Assembly (NCBI GenBank): GCA_002359495.1
Contig: DENB01000039.1
Location: 1-29,844, forward strand
Direction: 5' to 3'
Source of the DNA: Enterobacteriaceae bacterium UBA2655
Lineage (GTDB): Bacteria > Pseudomonadota > Gammaproteobacteria > Enterobacterales > Enterobacteriaceae
Length of the DNA: 29,844 nt
Under the pieces are notes generated by a model, which did no database searches, had not been told where the DNA came from, and saw nothing but the letters and a program-made list of their open reading frames with translations. The position numbers were made by a program, and so were the translations under genes. Within the stretch, counting starts at the first letter, position 1. Each line of letters starts with the position of its first letter. Positions 1-9,168 of the stretch are shown here, in pieces.

Positions 1-1071
1 CAGCGCGCGCAGCAGCGTCATCTCCACGCCCAGACGGCGATCCGGCGCCATCGGCAGATCTTTGCGTCCCATCAGCAGGGTCTGATAATAGAGCTGCACG
101 TCGGCAGGCGGCATCAGCCGCGCCAGATCGCGCAGCCGCTGCGCATGGCTCACCTCGTCTTCCGTCAGCGAATCCGGCAGCAGTTGCAGCATGGCGACGC
201 GATGCAGCAAACGCAGCATCTCCACCAGCAGCGCTTCCCACTCCACGCCGCGCGAGGCGGCCTGATGCAGCAGCGCCATCACCTGCTCGCCATTGCCGTC
301 CACCAGCGCCTCGATCAGCGCCAGCGGCTGCTCGTCGTCCAGCGTGCCCAGCATCATGCTGACGGTGGCGCTGGCGACTTCGCCCTGCCCCATGGCGATC
401 GCCTGGTCGGTGAGGCTCAGCGCATCGCGCATACTGCCGTCGGCGGCGCGCGCCAGCAGCTGCAGCGCGCGCGGTTCGCTGCAAATCGCTTCCTGCTCCA
501 GCACGTAAGCGAGCTGCTGGCGGATCTGATCCACCTCCAGCGCCTTGAGATGGAACTGCAGGCAGCGCGACAGGATGGTAATCGGCAGCTTTTGCGGATC
601 GGTGGTCGCCAGCAGAAACTTAACGTGCGCCGGCGGCTCCTCCAGCGTCTTTAACAGCGCATTGAAGCTGTGACGGGAGAGCATATGCACTTCGTCAATC
701 AGGTAGACTTTAAAGCGGCCGCGCGCCGGCGCGTACTGCACGTTATCCAGCAGGTCGCGCGTATCCTCGACTTTGGTGCGCGAGGCGGCGTCGATTTCAA
801 TCAGATCGACGAAACGGCTCTGCTCGATTTCCCGGCAGTTGTCGCACTGGCCGCAGGGCGTGGCGGTGATGCCGGTTTCGCAATTCAGCCCTTTCGCCAG
901 CAGGCGGGCGATGGTGGTTTTGCCTACGCCGCGCGTGCCGGAAAAGAGATAAGCATGATGAATACGTCCCAATGACAGCCCGTTAGCCAGCGCAGTCAGC
1001 ACATGTTCCTGACCGACTACGTCAGCAAACGCCTGGGGACGCCATTTTCGCGCAAGTACCTGATAGCTCAT
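1..1071 (-). CDS. dnaX: DNA polymerase III subunit tau/gamma (5' part, truncated by window)
   Basis: This is the clamp-loader ATPase of DNA polymerase III, which opens the beta clamp and loads it at primer-template junctions. The first 357 codons are present and the frame stays open through base 1, so the gene continues outside the window. Visible in order are a Walker A motif GTRGVGKT at residues 45-52, a zinc-binding cysteine set at C64, C73, C76 and C79, a Walker B LIDEVHM, and a sensor-type LSRC. The N-terminus MSYQVLARKWRPQAFADVVG matches E. coli DnaX. The programmed frameshift that makes gamma from tau lies around codon 430 in E. coli and so falls outside. apt lies upstream on the same strand, 206 bases away, as in E. 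coli. Confidence 0.97.
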   Translation of the reverse strand, partial: MSYQVLARKWRPQAFADVVGQEHVLTALANGLSLGRIHHAYLFSGTRGVGKTTIARLLAKGLNCETGITATPCGQCDNCREIEQSRFVDLIEIDAASRTKVEDTRDLLDNVQYAPARGRFKVYLIDEVHMLSRHSFNALLKTLEEPPAHVKFLLATTDPQKLPITILSRCLQFHLKALEVDQIRQQLAYVLEQEAICSEPRALQLLARAADGSMRDALSLTDQAIAMGQGEVASATVSMMLGTLDDEQPLALIEALVDGNGEQVMALLHQAASRGVEWEALLVEMLRLLHRVAMLQLLPDSLTEDEVSHAQRLRDLARLMPPADVQLYYQTLLMGRKDLPMAPDRRLGVEMTLLRAL

Positions 1072-1235
1072 GTGGATTAGGTCACTGGGTATCGTTGAAA
1101 AGGAACGGCGGCGCAACGCCGGGGCGACGGCCGATATTCATAAAAAAAGGTGAGAACAGAACATCTGCAAACCCTGTATATCATCGCGCTAGTTTATCAG
1201 CCACGCGTTGATATGCCTATCACTTTAGGTCGGAA

Positions 1236-1269
1236 AACAGGGCGCAGCGCCCCGCGCGACGGCGGGGCG
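1236..1269 (-). terminator. GC-rich hairpin after apt
   Basis: An 8-bp perfect stem, CGCCCCGC (1248-1255) with GCGGGGCG (1262-1269), has a 6-base loop and lies just after the apt stop codon. Read on the minus strand it is followed only by a short T-tract (CTGTTTTCC, after a GCGC stretch). It may be a weak terminator or attenuator between apt and dnaX rather than a full stop. Confidence 0.4.
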
Positions 1270-1277
1270 AAAGCGCA

Positions 1278-1829
1278 TCAGTGGCCAGGGAAATTGACCA
1301 GGCTGTAGCACTCGATGCCTAAGGCATTCAGACGGGATTCACCGCTCAGATCGAACAGATTAATCACGAACGCGGCGTGTTTGACTTCGCCGCCGGCACG
1401 GCGGATCAGCTTAACCGTGGCTTCGATGGTGCCGCCGGTCGCCAGCAGATCGTCGACCACCAGCACCACATCGCCCGGCTGAATCGCGTCTTTATGCAGC
1501 TCCAGCTGGTCGGTGCCGTATTCCAGTTCGTAAGCTTCGCTGAAGGTTTCGCGCGGCAGCTTGCCCGGTTTGCGCACCGGCACAAAGCCCACGCCCAGCG
1601 CCAGCGCGACCGGCGCGCCGAACAGAAAGCCGCGCGCTTCGGTGCCGACCACTTTGGTGATGCCCTGGTCACGATAGCGATCGACGATCAGCGCGATAGT
1701 CGCGGCATAGGCCTGCGGATCTTCCAGCAGGCTGGTGACGTCGCGGAACAAAATACCCGGCTTCGGGTAATCAGGAATGCTTTTGATGCTATTTTTGATG
1801 AATTCAAGCTGCTGCGCAGTTGCGGTCAT
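1278..1829 (-). CDS. apt: Adenine phosphoribosyltransferase
   Basis: It converts adenine and PRPP to AMP plus pyrophosphate in cytoplasmic purine salvage. The 183-residue product has the same length as E. coli Apt and begins [20 protein letters not shown]. The PRPP-binding signature of type I phosphoribosyltransferases is clear at residues 122-134 ([13 protein letters not shown]). An in-frame ATG 14 codons upstream would give a 197-residue form, but those extra residues have no counterpart in the family. The internal ATG matches the known start and is preceded by AGGCG. The gene lies upstream of dnaX on the same strand and downstream of ybaN, the conserved enterobacterial order. Confidence 0.97.
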   Translation of the reverse strand: MTATAQQLEFIKNSIKSIPDYPKPGILFRDVTSLLEDPQAYAATIALIVDRYRDQGITKVVGTEARGFLFGAPVALALGVGFVPVRKPGKLPRETFSEAYELEYGTDQLELHKDAIQPGDVVLVVDDLLATGGTIEATVKLIRRAGGEVKHAAFVINLFDLSGESRLNALGIECYSLVNFPGH

Positions 1830-1970
1830 AATGTTACGCCTGGTGAAAATTCTGTTTAGCGCAGCTTCCATAGCGTCAACGCCTGCTATCAGGCCAGACG
1901 GAAGAGTTTACGGAGGGAAGCCACGCACAAAGACGCCCAAATCTAAGCAAATGACGCGGCAAATGCAACT

Positions 1971-2360
1971 TTATCGCCGCGACGGGGTGTCATCCGTCTG
2001 CTCTTCCACCACCGGAATGCGCAGCATAAACAGCACCAGCGCGCAGAGCATCAGCCCCAGGCCGATACGCAGCCAAAGCAGGTGGACCAGCCAGATTGAG
2101 AATGAAAAGGTACAAATAATCAGTAGAATGGCGCGCCCTTTCGCGCCGGGCGGCATCGCGCGATGCCGCTGCCAGTGGCGAATGTAACGCCCGAAAGGCG
2201 ACGACCAAAGCAGCCAGTGGTGAAAGCGCGGCGAGGAACGGGCGAAACACCAGGCGGCCAGCAACATAAATGGCGTGGTGGGCAATAAAGGTAATACAAT
2301 TCCCAGCGTGCCCAGCACGATCGCCAGCCAGCCGAGAGTCAGTAAGATAATGCGCTGCAT
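1971..2360 (-). CDS. ybaN: YbaN/DUF454 inner-membrane protein
   Basis: This is a 129-residue small integral membrane protein of the DUF454 family; its function is unknown. An N-terminal hydrophobic segment (residues 4-38, with the LGTLGIVLPLLPTTPFMLLA signature) is followed by the motif AAWCFARSSPRFHHWLL and a pair of hydrophobic segments around residues 78-118. It aligns over its whole length with E. coli YbaN (125 residues). It lies directly upstream of apt on the same strand and is divergent from priC across a 56-base spacer, as in E. coli. Topology is inferred from hydrophobicity only. Confidence 0.93.
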   Translation of the reverse strand: MQRIILLTLGWLAIVLGTLGIVLPLLPTTPFMLLAAWCFARSSPRFHHWLLWSSPFGRYIRHWQRHRAMPPGAKGRAILLIICTFSFSIWLVHLLWLRIGLGLMLCALVLFMLRIPVVEEQTDDTPSRR

Positions 2361-2416
2361 AATGCCACCTGCTAAAACCGATCTGTGGCTACGTTAACAT
2401 AGTCAGGTAGAAAACC

Positions 2417-2947
2417 ATGAATAGCTCATCGATGCGCGAGCGTCTCTCTCAGTTTATTGCGGCGTTACGCCAGCAGATTCTGGCGATGCCGGACGACGCC
2501 GCGCGTCTGCCGCGCTTCGATCGCCAGCTGTTTCTCAGCAAAGGCACCCGCCTGCAGGATTACCTGGCGGAGATTGAGCAAAACTTTCAGCAGCTTTGTC
2601 AAAATAACGAACAACCTGAACGGGCAGTCTGGCTGGCCGGGCGTCTGGTGGATCAAATCGCGGCGCTGCAGCGCGAAGCCAGCACGCAGACGCTGCGTTT
2701 GCGCCGCGAGCGCCCGGCGCCGGATCGCCGACGCCAGAAGCGGGACGAATACCGCGAGTATGAACGCCGACTGCAGGCGATGGTCGATGAGCGCGAGCAG
2801 CGGCTGGCGCTGGCGGAAACCCTGGCGGTGCAGCAGCAGTTGAAGCGCGAGCTGGAGGCGCTGGAGGGGCGTCTGGCGCGCTGCCGCCAGGCGCTGCGCG
2901 CCGTCGAATGGCAGCGTAGCCTGCGCCCTTCCCCGCCTCGCGCGTGA
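2417..2947 (+). CDS. priC: Primosomal replication protein PriC
   Basis: PriC acts in PriA-independent replication restart: it recognises stalled forks with leading-strand gaps and helps reload the DnaB helicase. The 176-residue product is close to the 175 of E. coli PriC. It shows the RFDRQLF motif near residue 37 and the basic C-terminal helix ERRLQAMVDEREQRLALAE...RLARCRQAL that binds SSB and DNA in the family. The N-terminus is poorly conserved, so identification rests on the middle, the C-terminus and position. It is divergent from ybaN and followed by a GlsB-like gene and rsmS. An ATG at codon 6 is an alternative start. Confidence 0.93.
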   Translation: MNSSSMRERLSQFIAALRQQILAMPDDAARLPRFDRQLFLSKGTRLQDYLAEIEQNFQQLCQNNEQPERAVWLAGRLVDQIAALQREASTQTLRLRRERPAPDRRRQKRDEYREYERRLQAMVDEREQRLALAETLAVQQQLKRELEALEGRLARCRQALRAVEWQRSLRPSPPRA

Positions 2948-2950
2948 AAT

Positions 2951-2975
2951 GAGAAGCGGGCCGTCATCGCTTCTC
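2951..2975 (+). terminator. Hairpin after priC
   Basis: Stem GAGAAGCG (2951-2958) pairs with CGCTTCTC (2968-2975) around a 9-base loop, immediately after the priC stop. The tail is pyrimidine-rich but has no long T run, so termination would be partial. It may instead process or stabilise the priC message ahead of the next gene. Confidence 0.35.
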
Positions 2976-3021
2976 CGCTTTCCTTCTATACTTAGCGACA
3001 CTCCACAACCGGAAGACGACG

Positions 3022-3267
3022 ATGGGGCTGCTATCCTGGATAATCATTGGTGCGCTTGCCGGCTGGCTGAAACGGGTGATTTCGCCCGGCCGACCCGGCG
3101 GCTTTGTCGCGACGCTGGTGCTGGCGATCATCGGCGCGCTGGTGGGCGGCTATATCGCCACCTATTTTAACTGGGGCAACCTCGCCACGCTGCAAGTCGG
3201 CGCCTTGGGCATCGCCTTGCTCGGCGCTCTGCTGATGCTGTTGGTCGCCGCCAAATTACGCATATAG
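3022..3267 (+). CDS. GlsB/YeaQ/YmgE-family small membrane protein
   Basis: This 81-residue, very hydrophobic, glycine-rich protein has three likely membrane segments at about residues 3-14, 28-48 and 57-80. The N-terminus [20 protein letters not shown] followed by [24 protein letters not shown] is typical of the transglycosylase-associated (GlsB/YeaQ/YmgE) family, which is linked to stress but has no firm biochemical role. GGAAG precedes the ATG. It lies between priC and rsmS, whereas these two are adjacent in E. coli, and it ends only 8 bases before the rsmS start. A bicistronic message with rsmS is therefore likely. Confidence 0.88.
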   Translation: MGLLSWIIIGALAGWLKRVISPGRPGGFVATLVLAIIGALVGGYIATYFNWGNLATLQVGALGIALLGALLMLLVAAKLRI

Positions 3268-3275
3268 GAAAGGCT

Positions 3276-3431
3276 ATGGCTCTGGAAAACGCGCCCGATG
3301 AAGTTAAGCTGGCGGTGGATTTAATCATGCTGCTGGAAGAGAACAAGCTGCCCGTCGAAACGGTGCTGGCCGCGCTGGCTATCGTACAGCGCGATTTCGA
3401 GAAAAAGCGGTCGGAGGAGGAGAAAAACTAA
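3276..3431 (+). CDS. rsmS: RsmS/YbaM small regulatory protein
   Basis: This 51-residue acidic, helical protein matches E. coli YbaM (53 residues) along its full length ([20 protein letters not shown], then [18 protein letters not shown]). The family name RsmS comes from Pectobacterium, where it is a pleiotropic regulator of secreted enzymes; the mechanism is not known. A strong AGGAAAGG lies just before the ATG. The stop codon overlaps the stop of the convergent acrR gene by four bases, so there is no room for a terminator between them. In E. coli the mscK gene lies between these two genes. Confidence 0.9.
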   Translation: MALENAPDEVKLAVDLIMLLEENKLPVETVLAALAIVQRDFEKKRSEEEKN

Positions 3432-4066
3432 TCTATTGCCGAGAGAGCCGGACTCAGGCGCAGCATATCCACAAACGCATCCACTAAGCGGGGCGCTTCC
3501 GCCTCCAGATCGAAGCTTTCCGGCGTAAAAAGCCAGCTCTCCATAATGCCGTTCACGTAGCCGCGCATGATCACTGCCGCCTGACGGGTGTTCAGGGTTT
3601 CGGGCAATTGCCCGGCATCAATACAGCGACGCAATACTTCCTCTATTTTGCTGTAGCATTCCAACAGTAAGCTCTGCTGTATATTACGCAGCGCGGTCAT
3701 TTCGCCGACGAACTCGCATTTATGAAAGATGATCTCCATTAAGGCGCGACGTTGAGGATCGGTCGCCGTCGCCTGAAGAAAATAGATCAACATGGCGCGC
3801 ATAACGGAAAGTGGATCGCCCGGGTATTTTGTCTGATACTCAGTTTCCAAATCATCAAGCCCTGCGTCGCATTGCGCCCAAATTTCATTCAGCAGATCGG
3901 CTTTATTTTTGAAATGCCAGTAAATCGCCCCGCGCGTCACGCCGGCTGTGCTGGCGATATCCCCCAGCGAGGTGGCGGAGACACCATGTTCAGAAAAACG
4001 GGCGATCGCGGCGTCAATAATTTGATGACGCGTTTCAAGCGCTTGCTGTTTGGTTTTTCGTGCCAT
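3428..4066 (-). CDS. acrR: TetR-family repressor AcrR of the AcrAB efflux pump
   Basis: AcrR represses acrAB and itself and releases DNA when it binds drugs or other hydrophobic ligands. The 212-residue protein (215 in E. coli) starts [20 protein letters not shown]. The TetR helix-turn-helix is clear at about residues 29-52 ([20 protein letters not shown], then IYWHF). The conserved ligand-domain stretch [15 protein letters not shown] is also present. A longer in-frame start 19 codons upstream would put codons across the operator and lacks family support, so I chose the internal ATG. It is divergent from acrA, with a perfect inverted repeat in the spacer. Confidence 0.95.
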   Translation of the reverse strand: MARKTKQQALETRHQIIDAAIARFSEHGVSATSLGDIASTAGVTRGAIYWHFKNKADLLNEIWAQCDAGLDDLETEYQTKYPGDPLSVMRAMLIYFLQATATDPQRRALMEIIFHKCEFVGEMTALRNIQQSLLLECYSKIEEVLRRCIDAGQLPETLNTRQAAVIMRGYVNGIMESWLFTPESFDLEAEAPRLVDAFVDMLRLSPALSAID

Positions 4067-4095
4067 AGGAGACTTGTTTTCTGAGCTGGAACATT

Positions 4096-4119
4096 TACAT
4101 ACATTTGTGAATGTATGTA
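4096..4119. promoter_or_regulatory. AcrR operator between acrR and acrA
   Basis: A perfect inverted repeat with 9-bp arms, TACATACAT and ATGTATGTA, and a 6-base spacer TTGTGA. It is the same 24-bp palindrome known as the AcrR binding site in E. coli. It lies 29 bases upstream of the acrR start and 89 bases upstream of the acrA start, so it can control both directions. Confidence 0.9.
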
Positions 4120-4208
4120 CCATAGCACGACCCGTGTTTTAACGCAGCAATGGGTTCATCGGTTTGTGATCCATTGATCATTCGATATCGGACACTAGAG
4201 GTTTATTT

Positions 4209-5420
4209 ATGAATAAAAACAGAGGATTAGCGCCTCTGGCGGCCGTCCTGATGCTTTCAGGCAGCTTTGTGTTAACAGGATGTGATGATAATAAATCCGA
4301 ACAAGCCGCCCAACAGCAGCCCCCTGAAGTGGGCGTGGTTACGTTAAAAAACGAACCGTTGAAAATCACTACCGATCTGCCGGGTCGCACTTCCGCCTAT
4401 CGCGTCGCAGAAGTTCGTCCGCAGGTTTCGGGCATTATTCTCAAGCGTAACTTCGTTGAAGGCAGCGATATCAAAGCGGGTGAATCTCTCTATCAGATCG
4501 ATCCGGCGCCTTATCAGGCCACCTATCTGAATGCGAAAGGCGATCTGGCGCAGGCGGAAGCGAACGCGCGCATCGCGCAGCTCACCGTCAAGCGCTATCA
4601 GCCGCTGCTTGGCACCAAATATATCAGCCAGCAAGATTATGATACCGCTGTGGCTACCGCCGCGCAGAACGACGCCGCCGTGCAGGCCGCCAAAGCCAAC
4701 GTGGAAACCGCGCGCATCAATCTCGCCTACACTAAAGTGACTTCGCCTATTAGCGGCCGCATCGGCAAATCAGCCGTGACGGAAGGTGCACTGGTGCAGA
4801 GCGGGCAAACCACCGCGCTGGCGACGGTGCAGCAGCTCGATCCAATGTATGTCGACGTGACCCAGTCCAGTGATGATTTTATGCGTCTGCGCGCCGAGCT
4901 GGAGTCCGGCAAGCTGAAGCAGGTTGACGGGAAAGCAAACGTTACGCTGCTGATGCAAAACGGCAATGCTTACGCGCAGCCGGGCACCCTGGAGTTTTCT
5001 GACGTTACCGTCGACGAAACTACCGGCTCCATCACCCTGCGTGCGATTTTCCCTAACCCCGATCACCGTCTGCTTCCCGGCATGTTTGTCCGTGCGCGCC
5101 TGGAAGAAGGCACCAATCCGAATGCGCTGTTAGTGCCGCAGCAGGGCGTGACCCGCACCCCGACCGGTCAGGCGACCGCGATGGTGGTCGGCGCGGATAA
5201 TAAAGTGGAAGTTCGCAACATCACCACCAGCCAGGCGATCGGCGATAAGTGGCTGGTTACCGGCGGTCTGAAAGAGGGCGAGCGGGTGATCACCGTAGGT
5301 CTGCAGCGCGCAAAAGCGGGCGCGCAGGTGACGCCACAGGAAGTCTCGGACGATGCGAAAGCCACGACGGAATCACAAGAATCACAATCTCAGGCTCAGT
5401 CTGAAAAATCATCGTCATAA
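4209..5420 (+). CDS. acrA: Periplasmic adaptor lipoprotein AcrA of the RND efflux pump
   Basis: This membrane-fusion protein bridges AcrB to the outer-membrane channel TolC. The 403-residue precursor (397 in E. coli) has a lipoprotein signal peptide ending in the lipobox LTGC, with lipidated Cys25. After it come a lipoyl half-domain (VRPQVSGIILKRNFVEGSDI), an alpha-helical hairpin at about residues 100-170, the second lipoyl half (TSPISGRIGKSAVTEGALV), and beta-barrel and membrane-proximal domains. The C-terminal tail is rich in Ser, Gln and Glu (TESQESQSQAQSEKSSS). It starts an operon with acrB, 16 bases apart, and is controlled from the AcrR operator spacer. Confidence 0.97.
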   Translation: MNKNRGLAPLAAVLMLSGSFVLTGCDDNKSEQAAQQQPPEVGVVTLKNEPLKITTDLPGRTSAYRVAEVRPQVSGIILKRNFVEGSDIKAGESLYQIDPAPYQATYLNAKGDLAQAEANARIAQLTVKRYQPLLGTKYISQQDYDTAVATAAQNDAAVQAAKANVETARINLAYTKVTSPISGRIGKSAVTEGALVQSGQTTALATVQQLDPMYVDVTQSSDDFMRLRAELESGKLKQVDGKANVTLLMQNGNAYAQPGTLEFSDVTVDETTGSITLRAIFPNPDHRLLPGMFVRARLEEGTNPNALLVPQQGVTRTPTGQATAMVVGADNKVEVRNITTSQAIGDKWLVTGGLKEGERVITVGLQRAKAGAQVTPQEVSDDAKATTESQESQSQAQSEKSSS

Positions 5421-5436
5421 CAGGAGCCGTTGAAAC

Positions 5437-8400
5437 ATGGCTAAGTTCTTTATCGATCGCCCCATCTTTGCGTGGGTTATCGCCATCATCGTGATGCTGG
5501 CGGGCGCGCTATCGATTCTTAAACTGCCGATCGAGCAATATCCCAACGTTGCGCCACCGGCAGTGCAGATTCGTGCGGCCTATCCGGGCGCGGATGCAAA
5601 AACCTTGCAGGACTCGGTGACGCAGGTTATCGAACAGAACATGAACGGTATCGATGGGTTGATGTACTTCTCATCGAACAGTGACTCTTCTGGCAACCTT
5701 CAGCTGACGCTCAGCTTCGAGTCGGGCACCGATCCGGATATCGCGCAGGTTCAGGTGCAGAACAAACTGCAGCTGGCCATGCCGCTGTTGCCGCAGGAAG
5801 TGCAACAGCAGGGGATTCAGGTTCAGAAATCCTCCAGCAGCTTCCTGATGGTCGCCGGCTTCGTCAGCGATGACGGCAGCATGACGCAGAACGACATCGC
5901 AGACTTTGTCGCGTCGAATATCAAAGATCCCATCAGCCGTACCACCGGCGTCGGCGATACTCAGATATTCGGGGCGCAGTATGCGATGCGCATCTGGATG
6001 GATCCGGCCAAGCTCAACAACTACCAGCTGACGCCGGTGGATGTGATCAGCGCCATTAACACCCAGAACGCCCAAGTGGCGGCAGGTCAGTTAGGCGGCG
6101 CCCCGGCCGTACCGGGCCAGCAGCTGAACGCCTCGATCATCGCCCAGACCCGTCTGACCTCGACCGAAGAGTTCGGCAAAATTTTGCTGAAGGTGAACAG
6201 CGACGGTTCTCAGGTGCGTCTGCGCGATGTCGCCACTATCGCGCTCGGCGGTGAAAACTACGAGGTTATCGCGCGTTACAACGGCAAGCCCGCTTCCGGT
6301 ATCGGTATTAAGCTGGCGACCGGCGCTAACGCGCTGGATACCGCGAATGCGGTGAAAGCGACGCTGGGCAGACTGGAGCCGACCTTCCCGGCCGGTCTGA
6401 AAGTGGTTTATCCGTACGACACCACGCCGTTCGTTAAAATCTCTATTTTCGAAGTAGTGAAAACGCTGTTCGAAGCGATCGTCCTGGTCTTTCTGGTGAT
6501 GTATCTCTTCCTGCAGAATTTCCGCGCCACGCTGATCCCGACTATTGCGGTCCCGGTGGTGCTGCTGGGCACCTTCGCGATCATCAACGGCTTCGGCTAC
6601 TCGATAAACACGCTGACCATGTTCGGCATGGTGCTCGCCATCGGTCTGCTGGTGGATGACGCCATCGTGGTGGTGGAGAACGTCGAGCGCGTGATGGCGG
6701 AAGAAGGCCTGCCGCCGAAAGAGGCGACCCGGCGATCCATGGAGCAGATCCAGGGCGCGCTGGTGGGGATTGCGCTGGTGTTGTCCGCCGTGTTTATTCC
6801 GATGTCATTCTTCGGCGGTTCTACCGGGGTAATTTATCGTCAGTTCTCCATTACCATCGTCTCGGCGATGGCGCTGTCGGTGCTGGTGGCGTTGATCCTG
6901 ACCCCGGCGCTCTGCGCCACTATGCTGAAGCCGATCAAAAAAGGCGACCATGGTAAAACCACCGGCTTTTTCGGCTGGTTCAACCGTCTGTTCGATAAAA
7001 GCACCAACCATTATGTCGACAGCGTCGGCCATATCGTTCGCAGCACCGGTCGTTATCTGGTGATTTATCTGGTGATCGTGGTGGGCATGGCCTATCTGTT
7101 CCTGCGTCTGCCTACCTCATTCCTGCCGGAAGAGGATCAGGGGCTGTTGCTGGCTCAGGCTTCGTTGCCGGCCGGCGCAACCCAGCAGCGTACGCAGAAG
7201 GTGATGGATCAGATTACCGACTACTTCCTGACCAAAGAAAAGGACAGCGTGCGTTCGGTGTTTACCGTCAACGGCTTCGGCTTCTCGGGACGCGGTCAGA
7301 ACACCGGTATCGCGTTCGTCAGCCTGAAGCCCTGGGATGAGCGCGCCAGCAGCGACCTCAAGGTGCCGGCTATTGCAGGCCGCGCGACGAAAGCGCTGGG
7401 CGCGATCAAAGATGCGATGGTGATCCCGTTTAACCTGCCTGCGATTATCGAACTGGGCAACGCCACCGGCTTCGACTTTGAATTGATCGATCAGGGCAAC
7501 CTCGGTCATGAAAAGCTGACCCAGGCGCGTAACCAACTGTTAGGCATGGCGGCGCAGCATCCCGATACACTGGTGGGCATGCGTCCGAACGGCCTGGAAG
7601 ATACGCCGCAGTACAAGCTGACTATCGATCAGGAAAAAGCGCAGGCGCTGGGCGTTTCGCTCTCTGACATCAACACTACGCTGGGCGCTGCCTGGGGCGG
7701 CTCCTACGTCAATGACTTTATTGACCGCGGCCGCGTGAAAAAAGTGTATGTGATGGGCGAGGCGGACTCCCGCATGCTACCTGAAGATATCGGCAAGTGG
7801 TATGTGCGTAACGGCAACGGCGAAATGGTGCCCTTCTCTGCCTTCGCCTCGGCGAAATGGCAATATGGCTCGCCGCGTCTGGAGCGTTACAACGGCTTGC
7901 CGTCAATGGAGATCCTCGGCCAGGCGGCGCCGGGCAAGAGTTCCGGCGACGCGATGGCGCTGATGGAAGAGATGGCGTCGAAGCTGCCGACCGGCATCGG
8001 CTATGACTGGACCGGCATGTCCTACCAGGAACGTCTCTCCGGCAACCAGGCGCCGGCGCTCTATGCGATTTCGTTGATCGTCGTTTTCCTCTGTCTGGCA
8101 GCGCTGTATGAGAGCTGGTCGATTCCATTCTCCGTTATGCTGGTAGTGCCGCTCGGGGTCATCGGTGCGTTGATCTTCACTACACTGCGTGGCTTGAGCA
8201 ACGATGTTTACTTTGTGGTGGGTCTGTTAACCACAATCGGGCTTTCGGCGAAGAACGCCATCCTGATCGTCGAGTTCGCTAAGGATTTGATGGAAAAAGA
8301 GGGCAAAGGCTTGGTGGAGGCGACGCTGGAAGCCTCCCGTATGCGTCTTCGCCCGATCTTGATGACCTCGCTGGCGTTTATCCTCGGCGTTCTGCCGCTG

Positions 8401-8592
8401 GCGATCAGCACCGGCGCAGGCTCCGGCGCGCAGAACGCGGTAGGTACCGGCGTTATGGGCGGGATGGTTACGGCGACGGCGCTGGCGATCTTCTTTGTAC
8501 CGGTTTTCTTCGTGGTGGTTCGTCGCCGTTTCGGCAAGAACAAAGCGGAGATTGAACAGGGACATCCTGCCGAGCATTCACAATCGCATTAA
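5437..8592 (+). CDS. acrB: Multidrug efflux RND transporter AcrB
   Basis: AcrB is the inner-membrane trimer that uses the proton gradient to expel antibiotics, bile salts, dyes and detergents through AcrA-TolC. The 1051-residue product (1049 in E. coli) begins [20 protein letters not shown]. It keeps the proton-relay aspartates D407 and D408 ([14 protein letters not shown]) in the fourth membrane helix and the essential lysine K939 ([13 protein letters not shown]) in the tenth. The two large periplasmic loops and twelve membrane helices are intact. A good Shine-Dalgarno AGGAG precedes the ATG, and a strong terminator follows. The length and core motifs argue for a working pump, most probably AcrB itself rather than AcrD or AcrF given the acrRA context. 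Confidence 0.98.
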   Translation: MAKFFIDRPIFAWVIAIIVMLAGALSILKLPIEQYPNVAPPAVQIRAAYPGADAKTLQDSVTQVIEQNMNGIDGLMYFSSNSDSSGNLQLTLSFESGTDPDIAQVQVQNKLQLAMPLLPQEVQQQGIQVQKSSSSFLMVAGFVSDDGSMTQNDIADFVASNIKDPISRTTGVGDTQIFGAQYAMRIWMDPAKLNNYQLTPVDVISAINTQNAQVAAGQLGGAPAVPGQQLNASIIAQTRLTSTEEFGKILLKVNSDGSQVRLRDVATIALGGENYEVIARYNGKPASGIGIKLATGANALDTANAVKATLGRLEPTFPAGLKVVYPYDTTPFVKISIFEVVKTLFEAIVLVFLVMYLFLQNFRATLIPTIAVPVVLLGTFAIINGFGYSINTLTMFGMVLAIGLLVDDAIVVVENVERVMAEEGLPPKEATRRSMEQIQGALVGIALVLSAVFIPMSFFGGSTGVIYRQFSITIVSAMALSVLVALILTPALCATMLKPIKKGDHGKTTGFFGWFNRLFDKSTNHYVDSVGHIVRSTGRYLVIYLVIVVGMAYLFLRLPTSFLPEEDQGLLLAQASLPAGATQQRTQKVMDQITDYFLTKEKDSVRSVFTVNGFGFSGRGQNTGIAFVSLKPWDERASSDLKVPAIAGRATKALGAIKDAMVIPFNLPAIIELGNATGFDFELIDQGNLGHEKLTQARNQLLGMAAQHPDTLVGMRPNGLEDTPQYKLTIDQEKAQALGVSLSDINTTLGAAWGGSYVNDFIDRGRVKKVYVMGEADSRMLPEDIGKWYVRNGNGEMVPFSAFASAKWQYGSPRLERYNGLPSMEILGQAAPGKSSGDAMALMEEMASKLPTGIGYDWTGMSYQERLSGNQAPALYAISLIVVFLCLAALYESWSIPFSVMLVVPLGVIGALIFTTLRGLSNDVYFVVGLLTTIGLSAKNAILIVEFAKDLMEKEGKGLVEATLEASRMRLRPILMTSLAFILGVLPLAISTGAGSGAQNAVGTGVMGGMVTATALAIFFVPVFFVVVRRRFGKNKAEIEQGHPAEHSQSH

Positions 8593-8614
8593 TGACGTTA
8601 ATCGCGTAATCAGC

Positions 8615-8643
8615 AAAAGGCCGCATCATGCGGCCTTTTTTTA
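8615..8643 (+). terminator. acrAB terminator
   Basis: An 11-bp stem, AAAAGGCCGCA (8615-8625) with TGCGGCCTTTT (8629-8639), has a 3-base loop and a T-run. It is a strong rho-independent terminator 22 bases after the acrB stop. Confidence 0.93.
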
Positions 8644-8709
8644 TTCCCGTTTTCCACTGCTCCCCTTACTTTACTGCGCAGTTGCAATCTCCAACAGGAA
8701 AGTTCATAC

Positions 8710-8730
8710 TATTGTTATAGTATAACATTA
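8710..8730. promoter_or_regulatory. Zur-like operator upstream of rpmE2
   Basis: The palindrome TGTTATAGTATAACA (8713-8727) is perfect around G8720 and matches the enterobacterial Zur consensus core TGTTATANTATAACA. It lies 17 bases before the rpmE2 start, just ahead of the AGGAGG ribosome-binding site, so Zn-Zur binding should block transcription. The target gene, a zinc-free L31, fits this control. Confidence 0.88.
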
Positions 8731-8744
8731 CATAGGAGGCAGCC

Positions 8745-8999
8745 ATGAAAGCTGGCATTCATCCCGCTTACCGGCCGGTGGTTTTCCACGACACTACCGT
8801 TGATAAATATTTCAAAATCGGCTCTACGATTAAAACCGATCGCACCGTGGAATTTGAAGGCGAAACCCTGCCTTACGTGACGCTCGACGTGTCGTCCGCC
8901 TCGCACGTTTACTACACCGGTAAACAGAAAGATTTCACTAAAGAAGGCAGCGCGGCGCGCTTTAACCAGCGTTTCGGCCGTTTTCTCGGTAAGAAATAA
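8745..8999 (+). CDS. rpmE2: Type B 50S ribosomal protein L31 (zinc-free paralogue)
   Basis: This 84-residue protein is homologous to E. coli YkgM, the alternative L31 made under zinc starvation so that zinc can be released from zinc-bearing L31. It begins [20 protein letters not shown] and ends [11 protein letters not shown], with the family core [18 protein letters not shown] and [17 protein letters not shown]. It contains no cysteine at all, so the zinc ribbon of type A L31 is absent. AGGAGG lies 5 bases before the ATG, and a Zur-like palindrome lies upstream. No rpmJ2 (alternative L36) follows, although ykgM and ykgO are paired in E. coli. Confidence 0.95.
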   Translation: MKAGIHPAYRPVVFHDTTVDKYFKIGSTIKTDRTVEFEGETLPYVTLDVSSASHVYYTGKQKDFTKEGSAARFNQRFGRFLGKK

Positions 9000-9141
9000 A
9001 AGCAAGCATTGCCTTCGGCGAAAGCGCGCCATCAGCATCACAGAGTCGCCTGTTCGTCATTTGTCAGTCGGATTTTCACTGCAAGCTCTTACAGGGAAGA
9101 AAGAAAAAAGTCAGGATGTGTCGTGATAGATGATAGCTTCT

Positions 9142-9168
9142 GGCCGGGTTAATCCCCGGCCTTTTTTA
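9142..9168 (+). terminator. Terminator after rpmE2
   Basis: Stem GGCCGGG (9142-9148) pairs with CCCGGCC (9155-9161), followed by TTTTTT. It is oriented for plus-strand transcription from rpmE2, whose stop is about 140 bases upstream. On the minus strand no U-tract follows, so it does not obviously serve the converging transporter operon. The stretch 9000-9141 holds no gene that I can support. Confidence 0.85.

Noticed and set aside
145..975. Plus-strand open frames of 169 and 101 codons
   Set aside because: They are antisense to the strongly conserved dnaX coding frame and encode low-complexity Gln/Arg-rich sequences typical of shadows of GC-rich genes.
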